The translations under genes were made by a program, and so were the position numbers. From an uncultured Collinsella sp. (GTDB lineage Bacteria; Actinomycetota; Coriobacteriia; Coriobacteriales; Coriobacteriaceae), in assembly GCA_934630385.1 (NCBI GenBank), contig CAKTWE010000015.1, positions 1 to 32,648 of the forward strand: a stretch of DNA of 32,648 bases, given 5' to 3'. Positions 23,758 through 32,494 of this stretch are shown one piece after another (positions within the stretch are counted from its first letter, which is position 1; the number at the start of each line of letters is the position of its first letter). The notes under the pieces were generated by a model. That model worked only from the letters and a program-made list of their open reading frames with translations. It had not been told where the DNA came from and ran no database searches.

Positions 23758-25128
23758 ATGTTCTGTTCGCAGTGTGGTGCCCCTATGGGCGATAACGACA
23801 AGTTCTGCGGCGTGTGCGGTGCTCCTAATACTGAGGCTCCCCATGCCGCTGCCGGTTCTGCCCCGCAGGGCCAGCCTCAGCCCCAACCGCAGGGCCAGCC
23901 CCAACCGCAGCCTCAGCCCCAGGGCCAGCCGTTTGCCCAACCTCAGCCTCAGCCGTTCGTTGCGCCCCAGCCGGTGATGAACGTGCCCAAGGGTTGCATG
24001 GCTCAGGCCTTCAACGACATGCTCAAGGTTCCTGGCGCCTTGGTTCGCGTATGTCAGATTGCATTTTTACCGGCGTTGATTTGCGTCGCGTCGGTGCTGG
24101 TGCTGTTTATCCCCGTTATCGGTGGCATTGCGGCGGCCATTGGCTTTTTGCTCGCTTACGTGGCAAGCGTGTGCGGCGCTGGCTTTGGTATCGAATGGGG
24201 CCGCGACTTGTCGTCTGAGAACGATAACGGCATGGAGCGCCCACTGCTGCGCTCGACCTCGTTTGGCTTGGGCATTTTCTCGTCTGTCATTACGGGTGTG
24301 CTCGAGTTCGTCGCCGTTATCCCGGTGATTGGCGTGGCGCTTTCGGCGATCGAGAGCGCTGTAATCGGTGCCGTCGGTTCGTACTATTACTACGGGTCGA
24401 GCGGCCTCACGGCCGCGCTTGTTGGGTCGATGGGCCTGCTCGTCTTTGCTATGATCGTTTCGCTGGTGCTGGGCATCCTGTTTAAGATGTTTGGCGATGC
24501 CGCTGTGATGCACTTTGCGGTCGTCGGTCGCGTCGAGAGCGCTTTTTCGCTTGAGAAGGTTTGGAAGTCCTATAAGGCCAACCTGGGTAAGTTGTTCTGC
24601 GCATCGATTCTCCCCGAGTTTTTGACGGGCATCGTGTCGAACATCATCACGTGGATCTTCACCGCCATCTTTAGCTTTGTTGCCGCGTTGGGCATTAGCA
24701 GCTATGGCTACTATGACTACTATTCTCGTCCTTCGGGTCTCGCGGCAATCATCGAGGGCGGTGGCATCACGCTCATCCTGTTCTTGATGATCGTTGCCTT
24801 TGTCACGGTGTTCCTGAATGTGTTTGGCAAGATGCTCAAGTATCGCGCCGTTGGCTATTGGGCAGCACGCCATGCCAGCGAGTGGTCCGATGAAGATACC
24901 GACGATGTTCTGACGTTTGTGCTTCCGGGCGAGAAGAAGCCTACGCCTGCGGGCTTCAATCCCATGGCCGCTGGCGCTGCATCCGCACCCGCACCTGCAC
25001 CTGCAACGTCGCCCGCGCCTGCACCGGCGCCCGAGGCGACGCCTGCGGAGCCCGATTGGAATGCCGTTGCCACGCCGGCGGATGAGCCGGGCGATAATCC
25101 TGCTGCCGAAAACAATCAAACCGAATAG
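23758..25128 (+). CDS. Zinc-ribbon, Pro/Gln-rich, DUF4013-like membrane protein
   Basis: A 456-residue protein. Seen: an N-terminal zinc ribbon with C3, C6, C17 and C20 (FCSQCGAPM, FCGVCGAPN); a Pro/Gln/Gly-rich linker (about residues 36-80); a DUF4013-like membrane region with several hydrophobic segments (about 95-380); and a Pro/Ala-rich acidic tail. The zinc ribbon is expected in the cytoplasm and may bind protein or nucleic acid. Function is unknown. ATG 23758 is preferred because GAAGGGA lies 8 nt upstream and the ribbon starts at once; ATG 23749 is possible. It precedes a second zinc-ribbon membrane protein with the same plan, but a terminator and a candidate operator lie between. Confidence 0.8.
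   Translation: MFCSQCGAPMGDNDKFCGVCGAPNTEAPHAAAGSAPQGQPQPQPQGQPQPQPQPQGQPFAQPQPQPFVAPQPVMNVPKGCMAQAFNDMLKVPGALVRVCQIAFLPALICVASVLVLFIPVIGGIAAAIGFLLAYVASVCGAGFGIEWGRDLSSENDNGMERPLLRSTSFGLGIFSSVITGVLEFVAVIPVIGVALSAIESAVIGAVGSYYYYGSSGLTAALVGSMGLLVFAMIVSLVLGILFKMFGDAAVMHFAVVGRVESAFSLEKVWKSYKANLGKLFCASILPEFLTGIVSNIITWIFTAIFSFVAALGISSYGYYDYYSRPSGLAAIIEGGGITLILFLMIVAFVTVFLNVFGKMLKYRAVGYWAARHASEWSDEDTDDVLTFVLPGEKKPTPAGFNPMAAGAASAPAPAPATSPAPAPAPEATPAEPDWNAVATPADEPGDNPAAENNQTE
23866..23930 (+). repeat. Short coding repeat CAGGGCCAGCC in the Pro/Gln linker
   Basis: CAGGGCCAGCC occurs at 23866, 23890 and 23920, within runs of CAG, CCC and CCG codons for Gln and Pro. The copies are 24 and 30 nt apart, both multiples of 3, so length changes by slippage would keep the reading frame. 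Confidence 0.6.
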
Positions 25129-25135
25129 TCGGTCG

Positions 25136-25171
25136 AGGCGCCCTGGGCAACTGAGCCCGGGGTGCCTTTTT
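25136..25171 (+). terminator. Intrinsic terminator after the DUF4013-like gene
   Basis: A 13-bp stem (AGGCGCCCTGGGC with GCCCGGGGTGCCT, two G-U pairs) and 6-nt loop ends in TTTTT. It starts 8 nt after the stop codon. Confidence 0.85.
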
Positions 25172-25236
25172 CTACTGCGAAAGCAGGAAAATGCCTGGGA
25201 AAACGGTTGCAGCAAAATTTCTCGGAAATTGGTCAA

Positions 25237-25248
25237 TGTTGCGCAACA
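25237..25248. promoter_or_regulatory. Candidate operator, palindrome TGTTGCGCAACA
   Basis: A perfect 12-bp palindrome 75 bp upstream of the DUF4234 gene, identical in core to the site at 8927-8940. A partial copy, TTGTTGAGAACA, follows at 25261-25272. A common regulator of the surface protein and this gene is inferred. Confidence 0.5.
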
Positions 25249-25323
25249 ACGTCGCGGCTATTGTTGAGAACATAGACGTGTAAGGTTTAGAGGCGTCTAG
25301 CGCCTTAGGAAAAGGAGAGGGTT

Positions 25324-25974
25324 ATGTTCTGTCCTACTTGTGGTTCTCCCATTTCGGATGATGCCAAATTCTGCCCTGTTTGCGGATCCGCCGTTGGTAC
25401 CGCTTCTGCCGCTCCGGCCCCGCAGCCGGCGCCGCAGCCCGCGCCTCAGCCCCAGCCCGCTCCGGCCCAGGCTATTCAGCCTGCACCCCAGCCTCAGCAG
25501 CAGTACACCGGCCAGCAGCAGTACGCCGGTCAGTACGCCCAGCAGCCCGCATCCGCTCCGATGGGCTATGGCCCCGTTAAGGCTGACCGCAGCCTGATTG
25601 GCTGGCTGCTGCTTTCCATCGTGACCTGCGGTATCTATTCGTACTACTTCCTGTATTGCTTGGCCCGCGACATCAATATTATGTGCCAGGATGACGGCGA
25701 TTCCACACCGGGTCTGGCGGCATTCATCCTGCTGTCGTTTGTGACCTGCGGTTTCTATGCGTACTACTGGTATTACAAGATTGGCAACCGCCTGCAGGCC
25801 AACGCTCCTCGCTACGGCCTGATGTTCCAGGAGAACGGCACCACCGTTCTTATGTGGCAGATCATCGGCGTGCTGCTGTGCGGTCTTGGCCCTATCTTTG
25901 CCATGAACATCATCATCAAGAACACCAACGCTCTGGCAACGGTCTACAACACCCGTCTTGGCGCGCGTGCCTAA
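25324..25974 (+). CDS. Zinc-ribbon, Pro/Gln-rich, DUF4234-like membrane protein
   Basis: A 216-residue protein with the same plan as the previous gene. Seen: zinc ribbon C3, C6, C17, C20 (FCPTCGSPI, FCPVCGSAV), a Pro/Ala/Gln-rich linker to about residue 80, and a DUF4234-like membrane part with two similar helices, IGWLLLSIVTCGIYSYYF and a second carrying ILLSFVTCGFYAYYW, then a third hydrophobic segment. The two TCG(I/F)Y(S/A)YY motifs suggest an internal duplication. Function is unknown. AAAGGAGAG lies 8 nt upstream of ATG 25324. The promoter region carries the TGTTGCGCAACA palindrome. A terminator-shaped hairpin follows 34 nt after the stop, inside the next gene. Confidence 0.8.
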   Translation: MFCPTCGSPISDDAKFCPVCGSAVGTASAAPAPQPAPQPAPQPQPAPAQAIQPAPQPQQQYTGQQQYAGQYAQQPASAPMGYGPVKADRSLIGWLLLSIVTCGIYSYYFLYCLARDINIMCQDDGDSTPGLAAFILLSFVTCGFYAYYWYYKIGNRLQANAPRYGLMFQENGTTVLMWQIIGVLLCGLGPIFAMNIIIKNTNALATVYNTRLGARA

Positions 25975-26464
25975 CGATCAAAGCATCGTGAGTGACACTC
26001 AGGGACATAAGGGCGCGGCGGAGCTCCTTCGCCGCGCCCTTTCTTGCATCGGGGCGCTCTTTGTCGCCTGGCTCGCGCTCTACCTGCTCGACATCGGCTG
26101 CATTTTTCGATTGATGACGGGCATTCCTTGTCCGGGATGCGGCATGACGAGGGCGTGGCTGGCGGCGCTGCGCCTCGATTTTGCGGCGGCCTTTGCCTAC
26201 CATCCGCTGTTTTGGGTGGTGCCGATTGCGTTTGTGCTCGCATTCGTGCGCGAGGAGGTGGCATCGAGCAAGCTAAAGCGTGGTATCGATATTGCGGTCA
26301 CCGTGTTGTGCGTGCTGGTCGTCGCCGTATGGATCGTGCGCCTCATCAATCCGGCAGATGCCGGCCTGCTCTTTGGCGGCCATGCTCCCGCCGGAGTCCC
26401 TGACGACATCATCCACCTCGAATCCCCGCGCTGGCTCACCATCCTTCACTCTTACCTGGCGTGA
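25967..26464 (+). CDS. DUF2752 membrane protein
   Basis: A membrane protein of 165 residues from the GTG at 25967. Seen: the hallmark CPGCGMTRA motif after the first membrane segment, then two more hydrophobic segments, as in DUF2752. The family's function is unknown; the CPxCGxTRA motif is its defining feature. The start is uncertain: GTG 25967 overlaps the previous stop by 8 nt, GTG 25988 lies 13 nt after it and TTG 25958 is also open, but none has a clear ribosome binding site. All of them place a perfect terminator-shaped hairpin (26009-26041) inside the first codons. Translation may depend on ribosomes from the DUF4234 gene. Confidence 0.75.
   Translation: MPNDQSIVSDTQGHKGAAELLRRALSCIGALFVAWLALYLLDIGCIFRLMTGIPCPGCGMTRAWLAALRLDFAAAFAYHPLFWVVPIAFVLAFVREEVASSKLKRGIDIAVTVLCVLVVAVWIVRLINPADAGLLFGGHAPAGVPDDIIHLESPRWLTILHSYLA
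26009..26045 (+). terminator. Terminator-shaped hairpin inside the start of the DUF2752 gene
   Basis: A perfect 12-bp GC-rich stem (AAGGGCGCGGCG with CGCCGCGCCCTT) and 9-nt loop is followed by TCTTG. It fits the terminator of the DUF4234 gene, but lies within codons about 15-25 of the DUF2752 frame. It may attenuate transcription of that gene. Confidence 0.6.
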
Positions 26465-26496
26465 CGGAGGACGCGCTAGAAAAGCGGTCGACACAT

Positions 26497-26540
26497 AAGC
26501 GGGGGCGAACGTTGAGATAACGTTCGCCCCCGCTTTGCTC
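26497..26540. terminator. Terminator between convergent DUF2752 and M20 genes
   Basis: A perfect 17-bp stem (arms 26497-26513 and 26519-26535, GC-rich centre GGGGGCGAACGTT) with a GAGAT loop. The ends are AAGC/GCTT, so it could act in both directions, though no long U-run follows. Confidence 0.75.
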
Positions 26541-26570
26541 TAGCCAGGTTGTTATGGGTGGGCGTGACGG

Positions 26571-28034
26571 CTATTCGTCGCGCTTCTCCTCGTGGCGAGC
26601 GGCAGCCCGCGCATCGTGGATGCCCTTGATGGCGGCATGGCGGGCGGTGCGAGCATCGTGCATGGCGTCGCGCGCCTCAGCGGCCGTCGCCTTGGCAGAG
26701 CGCAGCTTGGCCGCCAAGTCGGGGTTGGTCTCGGCAACCGCGGCGATCGTGGGGCCGTCGAGCTCCTCTTGCGTGGGCTCGGACAAAAAGTCGATGGCAT
26801 ACTGGGCGGCTACCATGGAACCCTTGGCCAGTACCGACTCGTCAATCTTGTAGAAGCAAGAATGTTGGGCGTACGTGGCGCCAATCTGGGGGTTGCGCGT
26901 GCCGACAAAGGCGAGCACGCCCGGCACGCGGCGCAGATACTCCGAGAAGTCCTCGCCCGAAAGTGTGCCGCGATAATGGCCTTCGCCAGCTGCACCTAGG
27001 CACTTGACCACGGCCTGACGGCAGCGCTCGCTCGAGGCGGCATCGTTTTCGACCTTGTAGTTGGCGATGGTGTAGTCGGTAAGTTCGGCCTCGGCGCCCA
27101 GGGCTGCCGCGGTGTGCTCCACGATGCGGCGCATGAGCTCGGGCATTTCCTCATGCGTCTTGTCGCCATAGGTGCGCACCGTGCCGGCAAGGTAGGCCGT
27201 GCCGGCGATGACGTTGCGCGCGGTGCCGCCATGCAGCTCGCCGACGGTGATGACGGCGGGCTCGTAGGGGCTAATCTCGCGCGAGACGATGGTCTGCAGG
27301 GCGTTGACGATCTCTGCCGCCACCATAACGGCGTCGTGGCCGCGCTGGGGCATGGCGCCATGGCACGAGGTACCGCGGACGTCGATGCGGAACCAGTCGG
27401 TATTGGCCATGCGCGGGCCGGGTTCGCAGCTCACGGTGCCGGCGTCGACCTCGCTCCAGATATGTGCGGCGTAGACGCCGTCGACGCCGTCGAGCACGCC
27501 GGTGCCGATCATGAGCTTGGCACCCTGGCCGTTTTCCTCGCTGGGCTGGAACACGATGCGGACCTCGCCGTGGATGTCATCGGTCATGTGGCGCAGGATT
27601 TGCAGCGTGCCGAGCATCATGGCGATATGGCAGTCGTGGCCGCAGGCGTGCATGCAACCCTCATTGACGCTGGCGAACTCCTCGCCGGTCTGCTCGGTGA
27701 CGGGCAGGGCGTCGATATCGGCGCGCAGCAGGATACGGCGGCGCGGCGTGCCGTCCTCGCGGTAGGCATCCGGCGCGGTGCCGCGAAGCGTTGCCACCAA
27801 GCCGGTCTTGAGTGGACGCTCGTAGGGGATATTCATGGCGTCGAGCTGGTTAGCGATGTCGGAGGTCGTGCGCTCCTCGGCAAGGCTCAGCTCCGGGTGC
27901 TTATGGAAGTGCCGGCGCTGCTTGATGATATAGGGCTCAAACTCGGCGGCGATATCTCGGATGGCCGCGGTGACGTCGTCTGCCGCGCGAACCTCGGTTG
28001 CCGCCATAATCTGCTGTGCCTTGGTCTTCGTCAT
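26571..28034 (-). CDS. M20-family metallo-amidohydrolase
   Basis: A 487-residue M20D-type amidohydrolase, the group that removes acyl or aminoacyl groups (hippurate, N-acetyl amino acid, aminobenzoyl-glutamate and similar hydrolases). Seen: RRHFHKHPELS near residue 41, the metal motif ACGHDCH (C131, H133, H136), EE at 166-167 in PSEENGQGAK, AAHIWSEVDAGTV, and HGAMPQRGHDAV in the lid domain. The last 60 residues form an Ala/Arg/Glu-rich, probably helical extension beyond the catalytic core, ending HEEKRDE, which is unusual. The start at 28034 has AAGGAG about 10 nt upstream and removes an upstream unconserved stretch. It is divergent from the YtcJ-like amidohydrolase, so the two may be co-regulated. 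Substrate is unknown. Confidence 0.88.
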   Translation of the reverse strand: MTKTKAQQIMAATEVRAADDVTAAIRDIAAEFEPYIIKQRRHFHKHPELSLAEERTTSDIANQLDAMNIPYERPLKTGLVATLRGTAPDAYREDGTPRRRILLRADIDALPVTEQTGEEFASVNEGCMHACGHDCHIAMMLGTLQILRHMTDDIHGEVRIVFQPSEENGQGAKLMIGTGVLDGVDGVYAAHIWSEVDAGTVSCEPGPRMANTDWFRIDVRGTSCHGAMPQRGHDAVMVAAEIVNALQTIVSREISPYEPAVITVGELHGGTARNVIAGTAYLAGTVRTYGDKTHEEMPELMRRIVEHTAAALGAEAELTDYTIANYKVENDAASSERCRQAVVKCLGAAGEGHYRGTLSGEDFSEYLRRVPGVLAFVGTRNPQIGATYAQHSCFYKIDESVLAKGSMVAAQYAIDFLSEPTQEELDGPTIAAVAETNPDLAAKLRSAKATAAEARDAMHDARTARHAAIKGIHDARAAARHEEKRDE

Positions 28035-28085
28035 GGTCGATTTGCTCCTTGCTGGGTTGATCGCAAAATCGTACAGGCTCTCTCC

Positions 28086-28115
28086 AGTATGCCACCTGCC
28101 GCTAGGGCTGGTAAA
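28086..28115 (-). promoter_or_regulatory. Possible promoter of the M20 gene
   Basis: On the minus strand TTTACC (28110-28115) and CATACT (28086-28091) are separated by 18 nt, about 50 nt upstream of the start codon. Confidence 0.35.
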
Positions 28116-28158
28116 GTTGCCGTTTGCCGCTTGGGGTTTTGTTGCAAGGGCGGGGGAG

Positions 28159-28164
28159 TACACT
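28159..28164 (+). promoter_or_regulatory. Possible -10 element (TACACT) for the YtcJ-like gene
   Basis: TACACT lies 38 nt upstream of the amidohydrolase start, with TTTTGT 16 nt further upstream as a poor -35. Confidence 0.3.
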
Positions 28165-28202
28165 CGGGGGTGTTGAATTTCCTGCCAGAGATGGGGGCGC
28201 CC

Positions 28203-29840
28203 ATGCTACATATCGATCGGATTATCCGCTCCAAGAACGTCTTTACTGCGCAAGACGGCATCGATACCGCCCGCGAGCTGGCGATTGCCATCGCAGGCGA
28301 CCGTATCGTCGCGGTCGGTGCGCCCGATGACGTAATCGCCGCCGCTCCCGCCGCCACGCCGGTTATCGACTATGGCGAGCAGTTTGTCTGCCCCGGTTTC
28401 CATGACGCTCATCTGCACTTCGTCCATACCTCGGTCGGTTCATCGCCGTACATGCTCATGGATATGGGCACGTCCGAGGCGGCGCTGGTGCAACACGCGC
28501 TCGAGTTTTCTCAGAACCTGCCCGACGACGCTTGGGTTGTAACGCAGGGTTGGCGCGACTACCGTTGGGACCCGCCCGAGCATCCTACCAAGGCGTCGCT
28601 CGATGCAGCTTTTCCCGATCGCCCCTGTGTTATGTACTCGGGCGACGGGCATACGCTGTGGCTTAACAGCCGCGCGCTCGAGGCGCTCGGCGTGACGCGT
28701 GACAGCGAGCCGCCGGCGGGTGGCAGCTACGACAAGGATGCAAATGGCGAGCTCACGGGTATCGCTCACGAGGCTGCGGCCATGCAGCTGCTGCCGCGCT
28801 GTCTTGAGTGGCTGGGTGAGGACCGCATCGCGAGCGCGTATGCCGACCAAATGAAACGCATGGCCGAGCAGGGCATTACCTCGATTTGCGACATGTCGCT
28901 CATGCCCATGCCGGGCTGCGACTTTATCCGCGACGACGTCTACGACAAGCTTCAGGCGAGCGGCAAGTTGGGTATTCGCGCCCACCTGTTTCCCACGCTG
29001 TTGGATGACCAATCGCGCTTGGAGGAACTTCAGACCCGCTACGCAAACAATGCGCTGCTCTCAGCGCCGGGCTTTAAGCAGTTCTTCGACGGCGTGTCGA
29101 GCGAACATACCGCATATCTTACTGAGCCCTATACCAACCCGCGCTTCCCGGGCGATCAGGGTCGCCTGACGGTTCCTGCCGAGCGTATGCGCAAGCTGGT
29201 CCTCGCTGCCGCGGAACGCGGTCACACCGTGCGCATCCACGTTATCGGCGACGGCGCCATCCATGCCGCACTCGATATCTTTAAGGAGGCGGCAGAGCTC
29301 TACGGCTTGCCCCAGCACGGCCATAATACGCTTGAGCATTTGGAGAATCTGCTGCCCGAGGACATCGATCGTCTGTGCAAACTCAACGTCATTGCCTCGA
29401 GCCAGCCCTGCCATATCACACTCGACCCGGGTGGTCCGGAGCGCGATCTGGGCTTGGAGCGCAGCCGCATCATGTGGCCGTTTGCGACCTATAAGCAGCG
29501 CGGCATCCGCCAAGCCTTCGGCACCGATAGCCCCATCACAGCCGTTACCAGCATGAACGTGCTCTACACGGCCATCACGCGCCAAGACCCCCGCAGCCAC
29601 TGGCCCGAGGGCGGCTGGTTACCGAGTGAGCGTATCGACGCGGCAACGGCCCTGCGCAACTACACGCTTGGTAGCGCGTACGCGGCGGGCGACGAGCAAA
29701 ATCTCGGCAGCCTGGAGCCCGGCAAATACGCCGACCTGGTAGTCCTGGACCAAAACCCGCTCACCATCGACCCCCAAGAGCTGCAAGCCACCAAGGTCCA
29801 GGCCACCTACCTGGCAGGTAAATTAATCTACGAGCGCTAA
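28203..29840 (+). CDS. YtcJ-like amidohydrolase (amidohydrolase family 3)
   Basis: A 545-residue metal-dependent amidohydrolase of the YtcJ/NfdA-like family, related to N-substituted formamide deformylase and D-aminoacylases. Seen: the metal-binding HLH (H70, H72) in PGFHDAHLH, the HVIGDGAIHAALD block, NTLEHLENL with a further His, and FGTDSPI with the catalytic Asp. The C-terminal beta-sandwich returns with GSLEPGKYADLVVLDQNPL. Length is normal for the family. ATG 28203 is preferred as the family's N-terminal strand begins there; an in-frame ATG at 28191 is possible. The substrate cannot be told from sequence. The gene is divergent from the M20 hydrolase, which suggests joint use on an amide substrate. 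Confidence 0.88.
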   Translation: MLHIDRIIRSKNVFTAQDGIDTARELAIAIAGDRIVAVGAPDDVIAAAPAATPVIDYGEQFVCPGFHDAHLHFVHTSVGSSPYMLMDMGTSEAALVQHALEFSQNLPDDAWVVTQGWRDYRWDPPEHPTKASLDAAFPDRPCVMYSGDGHTLWLNSRALEALGVTRDSEPPAGGSYDKDANGELTGIAHEAAAMQLLPRCLEWLGEDRIASAYADQMKRMAEQGITSICDMSLMPMPGCDFIRDDVYDKLQASGKLGIRAHLFPTLLDDQSRLEELQTRYANNALLSAPGFKQFFDGVSSEHTAYLTEPYTNPRFPGDQGRLTVPAERMRKLVLAAAERGHTVRIHVIGDGAIHAALDIFKEAAELYGLPQHGHNTLEHLENLLPEDIDRLCKLNVIASSQPCHITLDPGGPERDLGLERSRIMWPFATYKQRGIRQAFGTDSPITAVTSMNVLYTAITRQDPRSHWPEGGWLPSERIDAATALRNYTLGSAYAAGDEQNLGSLEPGKYADLVVLDQNPLTIDPQELQATKVQATYLAGKLIYER

Positions 29841-29872
29841 CCCTATCCGCATCGCCATTTTGCTGCACTGAC

Positions 29873-29953
29873 TTTTCTGAATGCCGGGCCCGATAACGTT
29901 GACTCAGCTCCCGTGTGGCGCCGCGCACAAGTTATCCCCCGGCATTCAGAAAA
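29873..29953. repeat. 81-bp inverted repeat between the YtcJ-like gene and groES
   Basis: Perfect 16-bp arms (TTTTCTGAATGCCGGG at 29873-29888 and CCCGGCATTCAGAAAA at 29938-29953) enclose further pairing (ATAAC with GTTAT) and a central GTGTG/CGCAC stem. It looks like a small non-autonomous repeat element or a very long terminator. No coding frame is credible inside it. Confidence 0.65.
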
Positions 29954-30040
29954 TCTAAGTGCCAAAAAATAAGATTTTTTGACTCCGTGTTGTATAACCC
30001 GCCATTCGTGGGTACCATTCAACGCGTACGCAAACAAAAA

Positions 30041-30069
30041 GGGTTAACCCGCGCGGCATGACCGCGCGG
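30041..30069. repeat. Palindromes in the groES leader
   Basis: GGGTTAACCC (30041-30050) overlaps the first of two copies of CCGCGCGG (30049-30056 and 30062-30069), which can form a hairpin 5 nt before the AAAGGAGG ribosome binding site. Such a leader hairpin could affect groES translation. No CIRCE or HAIR operator is visible nearby. Confidence 0.4.
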
Positions 30070-30090
30070 CCCACAAAGGAGGAAACAAGC

Positions 30091-30384
30091 ATGTCGTCTT
30101 TGAAGCCGCTTGCAGATCGCGTCCTGGTCAAGCCCGACGAGGCCGAGCAGAAGACCGCCTCTGGTCTGTACATCGCCAGCAATGCTCAGGAGAAGCCGCA
30201 GCGCGGCACCATCGTTGCCGTGGGCGCCGGCAAGGTCAACGACAAGGGTGAGCGCATCCCCATGGACGTCAAGGTTGGCGACGTTGTCATCTACGGTAAG
30301 TTCGGTGGCAACGAGGTCAAGGTCGACGGCGAGAAGTATCTGCTCATGCGCGCCGACGACATCTACGCAGTCGTCGAGGCCTAG
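30091..30384 (+). CDS. groES: Co-chaperonin GroES
   Basis: A 97-residue GroES, the heptameric lid of the GroEL folding chamber. Seen: LKPLADRVLVKPDEAEQKTASGL at the front including the mobile loop, EKPQRGTIVAVGAGK, VKVGDVVIYGKFGGNEV, and the C-terminal YLLMRADDIYAVVEA. Length is standard. AAAGGAGG lies 8 nt before ATG 30091; an ATG at 30058 would add 11 unconserved residues and precede the ribosome binding site. groEL follows after 96 nt, so a groES-groEL operon is expected. Neither a CIRCE nor a HspR-type operator is visible upstream, so heat-shock control is unclear. Confidence 0.97.
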   Translation: MSSLKPLADRVLVKPDEAEQKTASGLYIASNAQEKPQRGTIVAVGAGKVNDKGERIPMDVKVGDVVIYGKFGGNEVKVDGEKYLLMRADDIYAVVEA

Positions 30385-30402
30385 TCTCGTCAGAATCTCT
30401 GA

Positions 30403-32118
<1,716 letters not shown>

Positions 32119-32144
32119 GGCCGACAAGGTCTAGAACTCCCACC

Positions 32145-32288
32145 GGGAATCCGGGGGCGTGACGGGGGCTTCTCTCCGGAACGTCCTCGGACATGCAAAG
32201 AGGCTCCGCATCGCGCTTCGCGCTGCGGAGCCTCTTTGCGTCCTGCGGAATGTTCCGGAGAGAAGCCCCGTCACGCCCCCGGATCCCC
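32145..32288. repeat. 144-nt nested palindrome after groEL (inner part terminator-like)
   Basis: Outer arms of 37-38 nt (32145-32182 and 32252-32288) pair almost perfectly, with one mismatch and one bulged G. A 12-nt stretch on each side, then an inner perfect 16-bp stem (GCAAAGAGGCTCCGCA with TGCGGAGCCTCTTTGC), closes on a CGCG-CTT-CGCG loop. The inner part looks like a bidirectional terminator for groESL. The whole structure is far larger than termination needs. Confidence 0.75.
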
Positions 32289-32357
32289 TGCGTTTACGGC
32301 CTTGAGGTCGGCGTGGGCGGAGGACTTGGTTGTTGGGAATACGTGTCCCGGTCGCTG

Positions 32358-32378
32358 TTTCGCGGCTTTGCCGCGAAA
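32358..32378. repeat. Perfect hairpin TTTCGCGGC-TTT-GCCGCGAAA
   Basis: A 9-bp perfect stem with a TTT loop lies in the 530-nt stretch after groEL. There is no T-run after it on the plus strand. No credible gene occurs in this stretch; it holds the large palindrome, this hairpin, a promoter and the riboswitch. Confidence 0.5.
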
Positions 32379-32455
32379 GGCGCGTTACTTTGGGATGGGT
32401 GGGGAACGTGGTTGTTGCGGCAACTGATTCCCGCCACAAATTACCCTTGGCATAC

Positions 32456-32483
32456 TTGCGCGAAAGCCTGCCCGTGCTACACT
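32456..32483 (+). promoter_or_regulatory. Promoter of the FMN-riboswitch transcript
   Basis: TTGCGC (32456-32461) and TACACT (32478-32483) are separated by 16 nt, and TGC precedes the -10 box, an extended -10 form. Transcription would start close to the 5' end of the RFN element. TTGGCA at 32447 is a less well spaced alternative -35. Confidence 0.55.
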
Positions 32484-32494
32484 TGCAATTGCTG

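Noticed and set aside
23860..23960. Repeats in the Pro/Gln linker as a CRISPR or VNTR array
   Set aside because: The copies are short, in frame and uneven in spacing, and encode a Pro/Gln linker; there are no spacers or regular repeats.
27114..28202. Plus-strand N-terminal extension of the YtcJ-like gene
   Set aside because: The frame is open, but it overlaps the M20 gene in antisense. The amidohydrolase family begins at 28203, and the upstream product has no domain.
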